This document shows positions 22,183 to 32,061 of a stretch of DNA of 41,219 nucleotides, in pieces. Position numbers and translations under genes: made by a program. Origin of the DNA: Cellulosilyticum sp. (GTDB taxonomy: Bacteria > Bacillota > Clostridia > Lachnospirales > Cellulosilyticaceae); contig SVDC01000007.1 of NCBI GenBank assembly GCA_015058045.1, forward strand, positions 23,543 through 64,761, read 5' to 3'. The notes beneath the pieces were generated by a model that was not told the origin of the DNA, ran no database searches, and worked only from the letters and a program-made list of their open reading frames with translations. Positions within the stretch are counted from its first letter, which is position 1. Every line of letters starts with the position of its first letter.

Positions 22183-24279
22183 TTAAAATGTAATTGGGTC
22201 TTGTGCTACACTTACGGTATCAATAAATATATCCACAATACCACTGCCACTACCTTTGAAACTAAAAGATACTGGGAACTGATCATATGTCACAATACTT
22301 TCTTGCGTACTTGTTGTCCCATTATCTAATGTTAATTTAGCTACAACATGATAGCTATCTTTAATTTCTGTACCTACAGGTAAGCTTACTGTAACACTTT
22401 GTGTTGTTTCCACAGGAGTTTCTGGTTCCTGGGTTGGTGGCACAGTCTCTGTTGGTTCTTCTCCTATCTCTGGAGAAGGCGAAGTTTCTGGCTCTTCCTT
22501 AGGTCCTTTGCTTACCGTAACATTAATCTTAGTACCTGCTTCTACAGATGAGCCTACAGAAACACTTTGTCTAATAATCGTTCCTGCTGGTTCATCACTT
22601 TCTTCTTCAGTTTGTCTACCTAGACTTAAGTTCATACCACCTAACATGCTTCTTGCTTCTTCCACTGTACTACCATATAAGTTTGGTACAGTTATACTTT
22701 CATCTTTTTCAGGACCCCTACTAATCACAAGGTCAATTTCTGTTCCTTCTGGTACTTTTGTTCCATAGCTTGGCTGTTGACCAATAATCTGTCCTGATTC
22801 ACTATTTTCATCGTACTCGTAAGTTGTATCCCCTACACGTAATCCTAATTGACTTAACTGAGTCGTTACTTCATTTACTGTTAAGTTTTCTAGATTTGGT
22901 ACTTCTACCTCTTCATTAGTGTCTTCTTCTTGACCACCAACTGCTACTTGAAGGGTTACAAGTGTATTTTTCTTAACCTCTGTACCTGCTATCGGGTCTT
23001 GATCCAAAATAATGCCCTCAGCTACTTCATCTGTTTCTACTTCAACCACTTTTACCTTTAGGTCACTTTTCTTAAGAAGTGCTTCTGCCTCATCTAATGT
23101 TTTTTCAATTACGTTAGGTACACTAAATGTTTTACCTTTTGTGAGTGATGGAATCCAAAATACACAAGCTAGCGTAATGGCAACAACAAGTGCTAAAGTC
23201 GCTAGTATGCCACCTAAGCTTACAATGACTTTATAAAAAGTAGAAACCTCTTCATCTTCTTCCTCATTGTCATCATCAAACCCTACTTCTGTTTCATAAA
23301 TCTTCTCATCATCCTGTTTTAAACTAGATTCTTCCTCATTTATGCTATCATAGCTACTTTCATAAGCAGCTTCAGTTTCTCTTAAAATCTTTGATTCTTC
23401 TGGTGAAAGTAAAATGGTTTGCTCTGTTAAATGTGCTAAACTCACTACATAATTTGGATTTTGCAGAACGCCTCTCATATCACGAAGCATTTCATCCGCA
23501 TTTTGATAACGATCCGCTTGATTTTTACAAGTTGCATGTAAAATAATATTCTCTAGATTTTCTGGAATCATCGGATTAATTGAGGAAGGTCTTGGAAATT
23601 CTTCATTAATATGCTTTAGGGCAATAGAAATATGTGAATCTGCTTCAAATGGCAAACGTTTTGTTGCCAGTTCAAATAACACAATTCCGCATGAATATAA
23701 ATCGCTACTTTCATTAACATATTTCCCTTTGGCTTGCTCTGGAGAAAAATAATGAACAGAACCAATAGCGTTTCCAGTTGCTACGATAGTAGAAGAGTCT
23801 ACAGCTTTAGCTATTCCAAAATCTGTTACTTTTAATACGCCATCTGTAGTCATTAATATATTTTGTGGTTTAATATCTCTATGGATAATCTTCTTTTGAT
23901 GCGCATGTTTAAGTGCCGATACAATTTGTATCCCTAACTCTAAAACAGTTTTTGCTTCAAATGGTCCTTCTTCATCAATTAATTGTTTAAGGGTTTTTCC
24001 CTCTACATATTCCATTACAATGTAGTGTACTTCCTTATCGCTCCCTACATCATAAATTCCTACAATATTTGGATGAGATAAACTTGCTGCTGATAAAGCT
24101 TCTTTTCTAAATTTACCAACAAATTCTTCATCTTGTACAAATTCTTCTCTTAATTCTTTAATAGCCACGTATCTCTGTAATCTATTGTCTTTTGCTTTAT
24201 ATACAATAGACATACCGCCCGCACCTATTTTTTCTATAATTTCATAACGTTCTCCCAATAGAGTTCCTGGCGTTAACAT
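22183..24279 (-). CDS. prkC: PASTA-domain serine/threonine protein kinase PrkC
   Basis: Membrane kinase that senses peptidoglycan fragments through extracellular PASTA repeats and phosphorylates cell-wall and ribosome factors. The kinase domain (about 12-270) has GAGGMSIVYKA, the catalytic lysine VAIKE (Lys41), HRDIKPQN (135) and DFG (153-155). An acidic juxtamembrane stretch (about 300-345) is followed by one transmembrane helix (about 350-375). Three PASTA repeats (each beginning with VPN) run from about 387 to 590. After a proline/threonine/glutamate-rich linker comes an unassigned beta-like C-terminal domain of about 75 residues. The start overlaps the prpC end by 7 nt; GAGGTG lies 8 nt upstream. 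Confidence 0.96.
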   Translation of the reverse strand: MLTPGTLLGERYEIIEKIGAGGMSIVYKAKDNRLQRYVAIKELREEFVQDEEFVGKFRKEALSAASLSHPNIVGIYDVGSDKEVHYIVMEYVEGKTLKQLIDEEGPFEAKTVLELGIQIVSALKHAHQKKIIHRDIKPQNILMTTDGVLKVTDFGIAKAVDSSTIVATGNAIGSVHYFSPEQAKGKYVNESSDLYSCGIVLFELATKRLPFEADSHISIALKHINEEFPRPSSINPMIPENLENIILHATCKNQADRYQNADEMLRDMRGVLQNPNYVVSLAHLTEQTILLSPEESKILRETEAAYESSYDSINEEESSLKQDDEKIYETEVGFDDDNEEEDEEVSTFYKVIVSLGGILATLALVVAITLACVFWIPSLTKGKTFSVPNVIEKTLDEAEALLKKSDLKVKVVEVETDEVAEGIILDQDPIAGTEVKKNTLVTLQVAVGGQEEDTNEEVEVPNLENLTVNEVTTQLSQLGLRVGDTTYEYDENSESGQIIGQQPSYGTKVPEGTEIDLVISRGPEKDESITVPNLYGSTVEEARSMLGGMNLSLGRQTEEESDEPAGTIIRQSVSVGSSVEAGTKINVTVSKGPKEEPETSPSPEIGEEPTETVPPTQEPETPVETTQSVTVSLPVGTEIKDSYHVVAKLTLDNGTTSTQESIVTYDQFPVSFSFKGSGSGIVDIFIDTVSVAQDPITF

Positions 24280-25037
24280 GCTTGATTCACCTCTTGTTTC
24301 TTTGCAATTACAACCGCTATATTATCTAAACCGCCTTTTTCATTAGCTGCTTCTATTAGTTGGTCTACCATTTGTTTTGTACTCGCTTCATGTGTTTTAA
24401 TAATGCTATGAATTTCTTCATTTGAAAGCATGGATGTTAGTCCATCTGAACAAAGTAGAATATATTTTACTTTGGTTAAATCATAAATGAGCGTATCCAC
24501 TTTCACTTTTGCATATGTACCAACTGCGCGCGTAATAATGTGACGTTGTGGATGTACCTTTATTTCATTTTCCTCTATATAACCTTGCTCTAACATTTCT
24601 TGTACTAATGAATGATCGGTTGTTGCTTGGAAAATACTTTTATCATTAATTAAATAAAGCCTTGTATCGCCTACATGCGCTAAATAAACAATGTCCTCTA
24701 TAACAGTTGCTACAGTTAATGTCGTTCCCATGCCACCAAAAGCCTCATCCATCTTTGATTTTTCAAAGATGGCATGATTTGCATGTCTAATGCCTAGCTT
24801 TAATAAAATGGTTACATCTTCTCTTGTCCGAATATCAATATTTGCATGACTTTTTATATAGTCACAAAAAGAAGTAATAGCAAGTTCACTTGCTACACCT
24901 CCTGCTTTGTGTCCACCCATTCCGTCTGCCACAATTAAAAGATTCGGCAAAATGCCAATGGGCTCATTCGAAACAAATATACTATCTTCATTTCGTGTTC
25001 TTTTCTTTCCAATGTCTACCTTGCCAATAGCATACAT
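24273..25037 (-). CDS. prpC: PP2C-type protein phosphatase PrpC (Stp)
   Basis: Mn/Mg-dependent serine/threonine phosphatase that reverses PrkC phosphorylation. Motifs: TRNEDSIFV near residue 14, VADGMGGHKAGGVAS, GDTRLYLI, DHSLVQEM, LCSDGLTSML and GGLDNIAVV, covering the metal-binding aspartates. The frame opens at 25103 inside rlmN, but GAGGTG lies 6 nt before the ATG at 25037, giving 254 residues as in Bacillus, so that start is used. It overlaps prkC by 7 nt and is translationally coupled to it. Confidence 0.95.
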   Translation of the reverse strand: MYAIGKVDIGKKRTRNEDSIFVSNEPIGILPNLLIVADGMGGHKAGGVASELAITSFCDYIKSHANIDIRTREDVTILLKLGIRHANHAIFEKSKMDEAFGGMGTTLTVATVIEDIVYLAHVGDTRLYLINDKSIFQATTDHSLVQEMLEQGYIEENEIKVHPQRHIITRAVGTYAKVKVDTLIYDLTKVKYILLCSDGLTSMLSNEEIHSIIKTHEASTKQMVDQLIEAANEKGGLDNIAVVIAKKQEVNQAC

Positions 25038-25038
25038 G

Positions 25039-26076
25039 CTATTCACCTCGCTTTTTAATATACCTACGACGTAGTTGTCCACATGCTGCATCAATATCTG
25101 CACCTAAAGTCCTACGAAGCGTAGTTGGCACGCCATATTGTTCTAGTATATGAATAAATCGTTCGATTCTTGAAGCTTGACTACTTTTATAATTTCTTTC
25201 TTCTATTTTATTAACAGGAATTAAATTCACATGGCATAGCATTCCTTTTAATAATTGTCCTAAACGGTGCGCATCTTCTTCATTGTCGTTAGCACCTTCA
25301 ATAAGAGCATACTCAAAAGTAATACGACGATTGGTCTTATTAATAAAGTACTGACAAGCATCCATAAGCTCTGCAATACTATACTTATACGCAATCGGCA
25401 TAACTGCCTTTCGCTTTTCATCTGTTGTTGCATGTAATGATAAAGCTAAATTAATTTGTAATTTTTCATCCGCTAAGCGTTTCATTTGTGGTACTAATCC
25501 GCAAGTTGATACCGTAATATGTCTGCCCCCAATATTTTGACCCATTGGATCATTAATAAGGCTAACAAACTTAAGTGTAATATCTAACTCTTCTAAAGGC
25601 TCACCACTTCCCATAATAACAATATTAGAAACGCGTTCATTGGTATCTTTTTGAATGGCATAAATCTGCCCTACCATTTCACTTGGTAGTAAGTTACGTA
25701 CTCTACCTTCTAATGTAGAAGCGCAAAACTTACAACCCATTCTACACCCAACCTGAGAAGAGATGCAAACTGAATTCCCGTGTTTATAGCGCATAAAAAC
25801 ACTTTCTATTATATGTGAATCACTTAACTCAAACAAGTATTTTATCGTACCATCTATACTAGAAGCAAGCTTTTCTACTATTTTAAGAGGCATAATTGGA
25901 TAATCCACTGCTAATTTTTCTCTAAGCTTTTGTGGGATGTTACTCATTTCATTATAATCCCATACCATTTTCTTGTGAAACCACTCAAAAAGTTGTTTTG
26001 CTCTAAATTTACTTTCGCCATATCCTAAAATAATTGCTTCTAATTCTTTTATATCTAAACTTACAATTTCATTCAT
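25039..26076 (-). CDS. rlmN: 23S rRNA (adenine(2503)-C2)-methyltransferase RlmN
   Basis: Radical-SAM enzyme that methylates C2 of A2503 in 23S rRNA and A37 of some tRNAs. The 345-residue protein has the cluster-binding C-x3-C-x2-C motif CRMGCKFCAS, the GSGEPLEE motif, STCGLVP and the C-terminal RRTLGADIDAACGQLR, which holds the catalytic cysteine. AAGGAG lies 9 nt upstream of the ATG. It follows rsmB by 2 nt, and prpC follows directly. Confidence 0.97.
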   Translation of the reverse strand: MNEIVSLDIKELEAIILGYGESKFRAKQLFEWFHKKMVWDYNEMSNIPQKLREKLAVDYPIMPLKIVEKLASSIDGTIKYLFELSDSHIIESVFMRYKHGNSVCISSQVGCRMGCKFCASTLEGRVRNLLPSEMVGQIYAIQKDTNERVSNIVIMGSGEPLEELDITLKFVSLINDPMGQNIGGRHITVSTCGLVPQMKRLADEKLQINLALSLHATTDEKRKAVMPIAYKYSIAELMDACQYFINKTNRRITFEYALIEGANDNEEDAHRLGQLLKGMLCHVNLIPVNKIEERNYKSSQASRIERFIHILEQYGVPTTLRRTLGADIDAACGQLRRRYIKKRGE

Positions 26077-26078
26077 GC

Positions 26079-27419
26079 TTAGAGACTCCTTTTTCTAAAA
26101 CTTGCAATAAAAAATCCATCCGTATCTGCCATTTGAGGTAGGATTTGAATCATTCCTTGATCCTTTACAACGTCTTTTAGCTGATCGGGTATAGTATCTA
26201 CAATACTTTCTAATTCTAAACCATACTCTCTTGCGATTTCATAAGCCATCTTGTCGTTTTCTTCATAAGAAATCGTACAGGTACTATAAACCAATCGACC
26301 ATTTGGTTTTAGATAGGCAATTGCATTTTTGACAATTGCTCTTTGAATACTTGCAATATCCTCTAAATCCTCTCTTGTCTTATTATGACGAATATCTGGT
26401 TTACGTTTCATAATACCAAGACCAGAACATGGCGCATCTAAAAGTACTTTATCAAACTTCTCAATAAACTGTTCATTTAATACCGTTCCATCTTGTAATG
26501 TTGGAGAAATTATTGAAACCCCTAGACGTTTGGCATTCTTTTCAATAAGTTCTAATTTATGTGGATGTATATCACAAGCAATAATATGACCTTTATTTTC
26601 CATTAAAGCTGCCATATGCACACTTTTACCACCTGGTGCACTACACATATCCAATACTGTATCTCCTTTTTGTGGTGCTACAACATGAGCTACCAACATA
26701 GCACTTTCATCTTGTACAGTCCATGCCCCTACTTTAAAAGAAGCAAGATTTTGAAGACGGTCCACTTTTTTCACATAAAAAGCCTCATCTAATAAGCGAC
26801 CCGGTTCCACTTCTACGCCTTCGCTTTTTAGCGTATCAAGAAGCGACTGCTTATCTCCTTTAAGGGTATTACATCTACCACATACCTCTGCTCTTTTATT
26901 AAGTGCCTCACAGATTGCCTCAACCTCTTCTTTACTGTATTGCTCAAGCCACATACTAATCATCCATTCTGGAATTGCATATTGAATACTTAGAGCATAA
27001 CTTAAGGATTCCTCAGGATTAGGAAAGCTTAAGTTTGCTTTTTCACGCTCGATATTTCTAAGTAATCCATTAACAAATCCAGATAAACCTTGAAATTTTC
27101 TTTTTTTAGCAATCTTAACTGCTTCATTAATAACTGCTGACACTGGAATTTTATCTAAATATAGCATTTGATAAATGCTCATACGTAACAAGTTACGAAT
27201 CAGCGGTTTCATTTTTCTTACAGGTGTTTTTGAATACTGATTAAGCCAGTAATCTAACTGAATTTGATATTTTAAAGTCCCATAAAAAATCTCTGTAGCT
27301 AGCGCTCTATCTCTAACATCTAAATCCTCTAGGGCATTTTTTAAACTAAGTTGTGCATAACTTTGTTCACGCTCTACCTCTATCAATAAATCTACAATTT
27401 GTTCTCTAACTGTTTTCAT
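26079..27419 (-). CDS. rsmB: 16S rRNA (cytosine(967)-C5)-methyltransferase RsmB
   Basis: SAM-dependent methyltransferase acting on C967 of 16S rRNA. The N-terminal NusB-like RNA-binding domain (about 1-135) is followed by the methyltransferase domain with VLDMCSAPGGKSVHMA, the DAPCSG motif and YSTCT, whose two cysteines are the catalytic pair of this family. The 446 residues are standard. It is the first gene of rsmB-rlmN-prpC-prkC-rsgA-rpe-thiN and has a sigma-A-type promoter at 27471-27499. Confidence 0.96.
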   Translation of the reverse strand: MKTVREQIVDLLIEVEREQSYAQLSLKNALEDLDVRDRALATEIFYGTLKYQIQLDYWLNQYSKTPVRKMKPLIRNLLRMSIYQMLYLDKIPVSAVINEAVKIAKKRKFQGLSGFVNGLLRNIEREKANLSFPNPEESLSYALSIQYAIPEWMISMWLEQYSKEEVEAICEALNKRAEVCGRCNTLKGDKQSLLDTLKSEGVEVEPGRLLDEAFYVKKVDRLQNLASFKVGAWTVQDESAMLVAHVVAPQKGDTVLDMCSAPGGKSVHMAALMENKGHIIACDIHPHKLELIEKNAKRLGVSIISPTLQDGTVLNEQFIEKFDKVLLDAPCSGLGIMKRKPDIRHNKTREDLEDIASIQRAIVKNAIAYLKPNGRLVYSTCTISYEENDKMAYEIAREYGLELESIVDTIPDQLKDVVKDQGMIQILPQMADTDGFFIASFRKRSL

Positions 27420-27470
27420 GAAAGTAATCCTTTCCTTTTTCTACATTTCACGTCATAAACTACCTTTACA

Positions 27471-27499
27471 TTTATACTATAATGCTTTGCTAAATACAA
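27471..27499 (-). promoter_or_regulatory. Sigma-A promoter of the rsmB-to-thiN operon
   Basis: On the minus strand: TTGTAT (27494-27499), a 17-nt spacer and TATAAA (27471-27476). The leader to the rsmB ATG is about 45 nt. It lies just after the terminator of the priA-def-fmt unit. Confidence 0.65.
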
Positions 27500-27530
27500 G
27501 TCTAATCGCAAGGATTTATAAACTATAGGA

Positions 27531-27561
27531 AAGGGATGCTACTTATTTTGTAGCACCCCTT
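27531..27561 (-). terminator. Terminator of the priA-def-fmt-peptidase unit
   Basis: A 12-position stem with one mismatch (27531-27542 with 27550-27561), 7-nt loop. The T-run following it on the minus strand is weak (CCTTTCC reads poorly as a tail), while a strong run exists on the plus side; I assign it to the minus unit because no plus-strand gene precedes it. Confidence 0.55.
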
Positions 27562-27564
27562 TTT

Positions 27565-28266
27565 TTAATCATCACTTCTATTACTAATTAATATTAACCG
27601 AATTAATGCTAAAACAGATGTCATAGCGGCTGCCACATAAGTTAAAGCTGCTGCATCTAGTACTTTTTTTGCACCGACTAATTCTTCGCCAGTTAACATC
27701 CCGCTGCTTTCTAATGTTGCTAAAGCTCTTTTTGATGCATTAAACTCTACAGGTAAAGTAATAATAGCAAACAAAGTCGTAATCGCAAACAAAACAATGC
27801 CACAGTCCACTAAAAAAGACATACTTCCAAAGAATAATCCTAGAAAAATAAGCGGCATAGACAAGCGACTTGCAAAGTTTGTCACAGGATAAATGGCATG
27901 CCTAAAACGTAAAAATGCGTAATCATTAGCATCTTGAATCGCATGACCACATTCATGAGCTGCTACACCAATTGCCGCAATGGAATCCATACCATATACT
28001 GTTTGTGAGAGTGCTAACGACTTATGAACAGGATCATAAAAGTCTGTCATAGACCCTCTTACAGGCTGAATTGGAATATTAATTTTATTCATGGCAAGAA
28101 TTCTTCTTGCTGCTTCTTCTCCTGTATAACCAGCTAATGTTCTTTTCTTAGAATAAGTCTGAAAGGCACTTTGTACTTTTATACTTGCAAAAAGCGGTAT
28201 AATCATCATTGCTAATGTAATCCATACTAGCCTACTGTCTCCACCCCAATAATATGGCATCACCAT
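27565..28266 (-). CDS. YugP-like membrane zinc metallopeptidase
   Basis: A 233-residue membrane protein of the YugP/DUF2227-type peptidase family, cleaving unknown substrates. Transmembrane segments are visible near residues 13-30 and two to three more between about 140 and 225. The zinc motif HECGHAIQD (about 104-112) follows an AIGVAAHE stretch; the paired conserved AFxxFRHAIYP segment is next. AAGGAG lies 9 nt upstream of the ATG. It is between fmt and rsmB, an insertion into the usual ylo order. The YugP name is by motif; the exact DUF number is not certain. Confidence 0.85.
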   Translation of the reverse strand: MVMPYYWGGDSRLVWITLAMMIIPLFASIKVQSAFQTYSKKRTLAGYTGEEAARRILAMNKINIPIQPVRGSMTDFYDPVHKSLALSQTVYGMDSIAAIGVAAHECGHAIQDANDYAFLRFRHAIYPVTNFASRLSMPLIFLGLFFGSMSFLVDCGIVLFAITTLFAIITLPVEFNASKRALATLESSGMLTGEELVGAKKVLDAAALTYVAAAMTSVLALIRLILISNRSDD

Positions 28267-28283
28267 TAGTCATCACTCCTTCA

Positions 28284-29219
28284 TTAAATGCCTAATACTG
28301 TTCCTACCTCAAGGGTATTCCCTTTAATATACTCAGAAACTGGCATACGTTTTTTATTTGGCATTTGAATTTCCTGAATCCATAAGGTTCCATTTCCAGT
28401 CTTAACCAAAACACCTTCTTTATTCACATCAAGAATTGTTCCAGCTTCTTCTTCAGACCCCTCATCATAAGGTACTGCTTTCCAAACCTTCATAACTTCA
28501 CCTTTATAGTAAGTGTATCCACCTGGCCAAGGGTTTAATCCTCTAATTTTAGCATCAATATGACTTGTTGTTTCTTGCCAGTTAATTTCACCTAAACTCT
28601 TTTGAATCATTGATGCATAAGTTGCCTCGTCTGAATTTTGTTTTTCACGTTCTTTTCCACCTGATAAAATCATTGGAAAAGCATCTTTTAAGGCATTTGC
28701 ACCTACAATCTTCATCTTATCATGCAAGCTTTCATAAGTATCATCTGCCTCTATTGGCATTTCTCTTTTAAGAAGCATATCACCAGTATCCATACCTTTA
28801 TCCATATACATAATGGTTACTCCAGTTACTTTTTCTTCATTTAAAATAGCCCATTGAATTGGTGCTGCACCTCTATATTTAGGAAGAAGTGAACCATGGA
28901 TATTGATACATCCATACTTTGGAATATTTAAGATGCTTTCAGGAAGAATCTGTCCAAATGCTACTACTACAATAACATCTGGATTTAAAGATTGTATGTG
29001 CTCAAAGAACGCCTCATCTCCTTTAATACGTTCTGGTTGAAGTACAGGTAAATCATGTGCAAGCGCTACTTCTTTAACAGGTGGCATGCTCAGTTTTTTA
29101 CCTCTTCCCTTTGCTTTATCTGGCTGCGTTACCACTGCACTTACAGTATGTCCTTCTGCAATAAGCATTTCTAATGTTGGCACCGCAAAATCGGGTGTTC
29201 CCATAAATACGACGTTCAT
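28284..29219 (-). CDS. fmt: Methionyl-tRNA formyltransferase
   Basis: Formylates the initiator methionyl-tRNA using 10-formyltetrahydrofolate. The N-terminal catalytic domain has VFMGTPDFAVPTL, HGSLLPKYRGAAPIQWAIL with the catalytic histidine, the VTGVTIMYMDKGMDTGD stretch, and the C-terminal tRNA-binding domain (about 205-311). GAGGTGA lies 4 nt upstream of the ATG. It follows def by 27 nt, and both encode the initiator formyl cycle. Confidence 0.97.
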   Translation of the reverse strand: MNVVFMGTPDFAVPTLEMLIAEGHTVSAVVTQPDKAKGRGKKLSMPPVKEVALAHDLPVLQPERIKGDEAFFEHIQSLNPDVIVVVAFGQILPESILNIPKYGCINIHGSLLPKYRGAAPIQWAILNEEKVTGVTIMYMDKGMDTGDMLLKREMPIEADDTYESLHDKMKIVGANALKDAFPMILSGGKEREKQNSDEATYASMIQKSLGEINWQETTSHIDAKIRGLNPWPGGYTYYKGEVMKVWKAVPYDEGSEEEAGTILDVNKEGVLVKTGNGTLWIQEIQMPNKKRMPVSEYIKGNTLEVGTVLGI

Positions 29220-29246
29220 TCTTTCACCTCATCCATTCTCAAGGAA

Positions 29247-29705
29247 TTATTCTACTACAAATAATTCGCCTTCTACTAAATCAACATATAATCTACCATC
29301 TAAGTGGTCATTTTCATGAAGCATAGCTCTTGCCATAAGCTCTGTTCCTTCTATCTCAAAGAAGTTTCCGTTACGGTCTTGTGCACGCATTTTAACATAA
29401 TTTGCTCTTCTTACATTACCATATGTGTTTGGTACACTAAGACAACCTTCTTCTCCAAATTGTTCTCCCTCGGTAGCAACTACTACTGGGTTGATAAATT
29501 CGATTAAGCCTTCACCAATATCAATGACAAAAATTCTTTTTAAAATACCTACTTGAGGTGCTGCAAGACCTACCCCATTTTCTTCATACATAGTATCTGC
29601 CATATCATCTAATAAATTCCATAATGATTCATCAAATTTTTTTACTTCCTTAGATACTTTTCTAAGTACCTCATCTTGTTCTGTTCTTACTTTTCTGTAT
29701 GCCAT
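29247..29705 (-). CDS. def: Peptide deformylase
   Basis: Removes the formyl group from nascent proteins. The 152-residue protein has all three family motifs: GVGLAAPQVG, EEGCLSVPN (metal-binding Cys) and HENDHLDG (two metal-binding His and the catalytic Glu). AGGAGG lies 5 nt upstream of the ATG. It is in the priA-def-fmt unit; the pairing with fmt is typical in Firmicutes. Confidence 0.97.
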   Translation of the reverse strand: MAYRKVRTEQDEVLRKVSKEVKKFDESLWNLLDDMADTMYEENGVGLAAPQVGILKRIFVIDIGEGLIEFINPVVVATEGEQFGEEGCLSVPNTYGNVRRANYVKMRAQDRNGNFFEIEGTELMARAMLHENDHLDGRLYVDLVEGELFVVE

Positions 29706-29721
29706 AATAGCCTCCTACTCA

Positions 29722-31980
29722 TTATATCATTGTCTGTGGATTTACATCCCATTGTATCTTTACCCCACTTACATTTTCGTGAGTATAAAATTTATTTAAA
29801 CAGTACTTCCCGTAAATGAGTAACTTATCCCTTATATCGCCTAAAACTAAAAGACGCCATCTATACTCATCTCCTATTTTAGAAATCACTGCACTACTTG
29901 GTCCAATAACTCTAAAGTGATTTTGACCTCTTTCACTATAGTATCTAAAATACTGTGATAAAAGATGAATGGTTCGAATCACCTGACCTTCATCTACACC
30001 GACTACCAAAACAGAAAAAATATGCGTATATGGTGGATAACCCATTACCTTTCTATTGGCAAGTTCCTGTTCATAGAATACAGCTTGTTTATGATTTTTC
30101 ACCACATCCATCACAAAATGATCTGGATTATATGTTTGAATAACTACTCTTCCCTTATTCGCACCACGTCCCGCTCGGCCCATTGCTTGAGTTAGCAGCT
30201 GATAGGTCCGCTCATTACTTCTAAAATCCTGCATGTATAAAGAAGCATCTGCTGATAATATGCCTACTAAGGTTACCTCTGGGAAATCATGACCTTTTGC
30301 AATCATTTGTGTTCCAATAAGCACTTTGATTTCTTTTCTTCTAAAGGCATCTAAAATCTTACGATGCCCTTCTTTACCTGTAGTGGTATCCGTATCCATT
30401 CTTCCTATACCATATTCACCAAAGCACTCATTAATATAAGCTTCTACTTTTTCTGTTCCACTTCCAAAATAACGAATATGCTTAGACCCACACTGCGGAC
30501 AAATTTCTGGCATAGCTACTGTTTTTCCACAATAATGACATTGCAAGTTTTGCGCTGAAGAATGATAAGTTAATGATACATCACAATGCTCACATTTTAA
30601 CACATATCCGCAACTTCGACAATTGATAAATGTAGAATGCCCCCTACGGTTAATGAGGAGCATCACCTGCTTATCTTGCTTTAAGGTTTCTTCAATGGCC
30701 TGATAAAGCTTTTTACTAAGTACTGTATGATTGCCATTTGCTAATTCTAAACGCATATCCACAATATCTACTTCTGGCATCGTTGCCCCACCAACACGCT
30801 GATCTAAACGAACGATGTCATAATCCATCTCTTTAACTTGATAATAAGTTTCCAAACTTGGCGTAGCTGTTGCTAAAAGTACCTGTCCCTTATGATAAGT
30901 CATACGTTCTTTGGCAATATCAATAGCATGATATTTAGGTTCCACCTCAGACTTATAACTCGTATCATGTGCCTCATCAATTACAATTAACTTTAAGTTT
31001 GGAAGTGGCATAAAAATTGCACTTCTCGGTCCAATAACAATAGAAATTTCACCTGCTTTGGCACGCATATAAATACGCTGCCTTTCCTTTGCATTCATTC
31101 GGCTATGTGTTAGTGCTACTCTATTCCCAAAACGTTCTTCAAATCTTGAAAGCGTTTGCGATGTTAATGCAATTTCTGGCACCAAAACAAGAGCAGAACC
31201 TCCTCTTTCAAGTACATCTTTAATGGCATGAAGAAAAACCTCTGTTTTTCCACTACCAGTTACCCCTTGTAACAAGACAGTTCGATAGGTTTCTACTTCC
31301 TGTAATGCTTGCAAATAATCAACGGCTGCTTGTTGATCATCATTAAGTGTTTTAAAAGCACGGTAGCCTATAGGATCTTGTACCCATAAAATTGCTTCTC
31401 CCTCTTCTTTTACAATTTCCTTTTGAATAAGTGTTTTTAGAGAAGACTTACTCACATCCTTCATTCCCTCAAAACGTTTTGCTTCTATCTTTGAACACTC
31501 TCTTAAATAATCTATAATCCACTTTTGTTTTGCAAAACTTTGCTTATGCCTGTTGGCCTCATAATAAATCTTTACCTTTAGTTCGTCCTCATTTAACTTA
31601 ACTATCTTTTGATGTGAAGGTGCCCTACTAATCGGTTCATCCTTTAATCCTGGTGGTAATACCACATCAATGGCTGCTGCATAACTGGTACCATAGTATT
31701 TTACAATAAACTGGATAATTTCTAATTGCTCACTTGTAAGAAGTGGTTCCTCATCCACTAGTTCACTAATGGCCTTTAATCTATATTTTTGTGGTTCTAT
31801 ATCTTCCATTAAACCAACTACATAACCTACGTATTGCCTATTTCCTTTTCCAAATGGTACTTTGACACGCTGACCAATTTGAAGGATTTCTTTTAAGTCA
31901 TCTGGTACCACATAAGTAAAGGGACGGTCAATCTCACTTACTGTTGCAAATTCTATGATAATGCCTGCATAGTTTATCAT
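29722..31980 (-). CDS. priA: Primosomal protein N' (replication restart helicase PriA)
   Basis: Helicase that reloads the replisome at repaired forks. The 3' DNA-binding domain at the N-terminus is followed by the helicase core with LLQGVTGSGKTEVF (Walker A), a DEAHDTSYK DExH box and the zinc-binding cysteine-rich region (INCRSCGYVLKCEHCDVSL through CPQCGSKHI, eight cysteines). The GTQMIAKGHDFPEVTLV and QAMGRAGRG motifs follow. Two ATGs are adjacent after GGGGAGG; the second (31980) has the better spacing (5 nt) and is used. It starts a unit distinct from rpoZ, separated by a terminator. Confidence 0.97.
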   Translation of the reverse strand: MINYAGIIIEFATVSEIDRPFTYVVPDDLKEILQIGQRVKVPFGKGNRQYVGYVVGLMEDIEPQKYRLKAISELVDEEPLLTSEQLEIIQFIVKYYGTSYAAAIDVVLPPGLKDEPISRAPSHQKIVKLNEDELKVKIYYEANRHKQSFAKQKWIIDYLRECSKIEAKRFEGMKDVSKSSLKTLIQKEIVKEEGEAILWVQDPIGYRAFKTLNDDQQAAVDYLQALQEVETYRTVLLQGVTGSGKTEVFLHAIKDVLERGGSALVLVPEIALTSQTLSRFEERFGNRVALTHSRMNAKERQRIYMRAKAGEISIVIGPRSAIFMPLPNLKLIVIDEAHDTSYKSEVEPKYHAIDIAKERMTYHKGQVLLATATPSLETYYQVKEMDYDIVRLDQRVGGATMPEVDIVDMRLELANGNHTVLSKKLYQAIEETLKQDKQVMLLINRRGHSTFINCRSCGYVLKCEHCDVSLTYHSSAQNLQCHYCGKTVAMPEICPQCGSKHIRYFGSGTEKVEAYINECFGEYGIGRMDTDTTTGKEGHRKILDAFRRKEIKVLIGTQMIAKGHDFPEVTLVGILSADASLYMQDFRSNERTYQLLTQAMGRAGRGANKGRVVIQTYNPDHFVMDVVKNHKQAVFYEQELANRKVMGYPPYTHIFSVLVVGVDEGQVIRTIHLLSQYFRYYSERGQNHFRVIGPSSAVISKIGDEYRWRLLVLGDIRDKLLIYGKYCLNKFYTHENVSGVKIQWDVNPQTMI

Positions 31981-32030
31981 CATTTCCTCCCCTTTCTTTG
32001 CGGAACATAAGGCATTTAAGCGAAAGAAAA

Positions 32031-32048
32031 GGCTGTTAAATAACAGCC
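32031..32048 (-). terminator. Terminator after rpoZ
   Basis: An 8-bp core stem GGCTGTTA/TAACAGCC with a tight AA loop, extended by A+G/C+T pairs; on the minus strand it is followed by TTTTCTTTCG. It starts 14 nt after the rpoZ stop and closes yicC-remA-gmk-rpoZ. Confidence 0.75.
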
Positions 32049-32061
32049 CCTTTCTTTAAAA

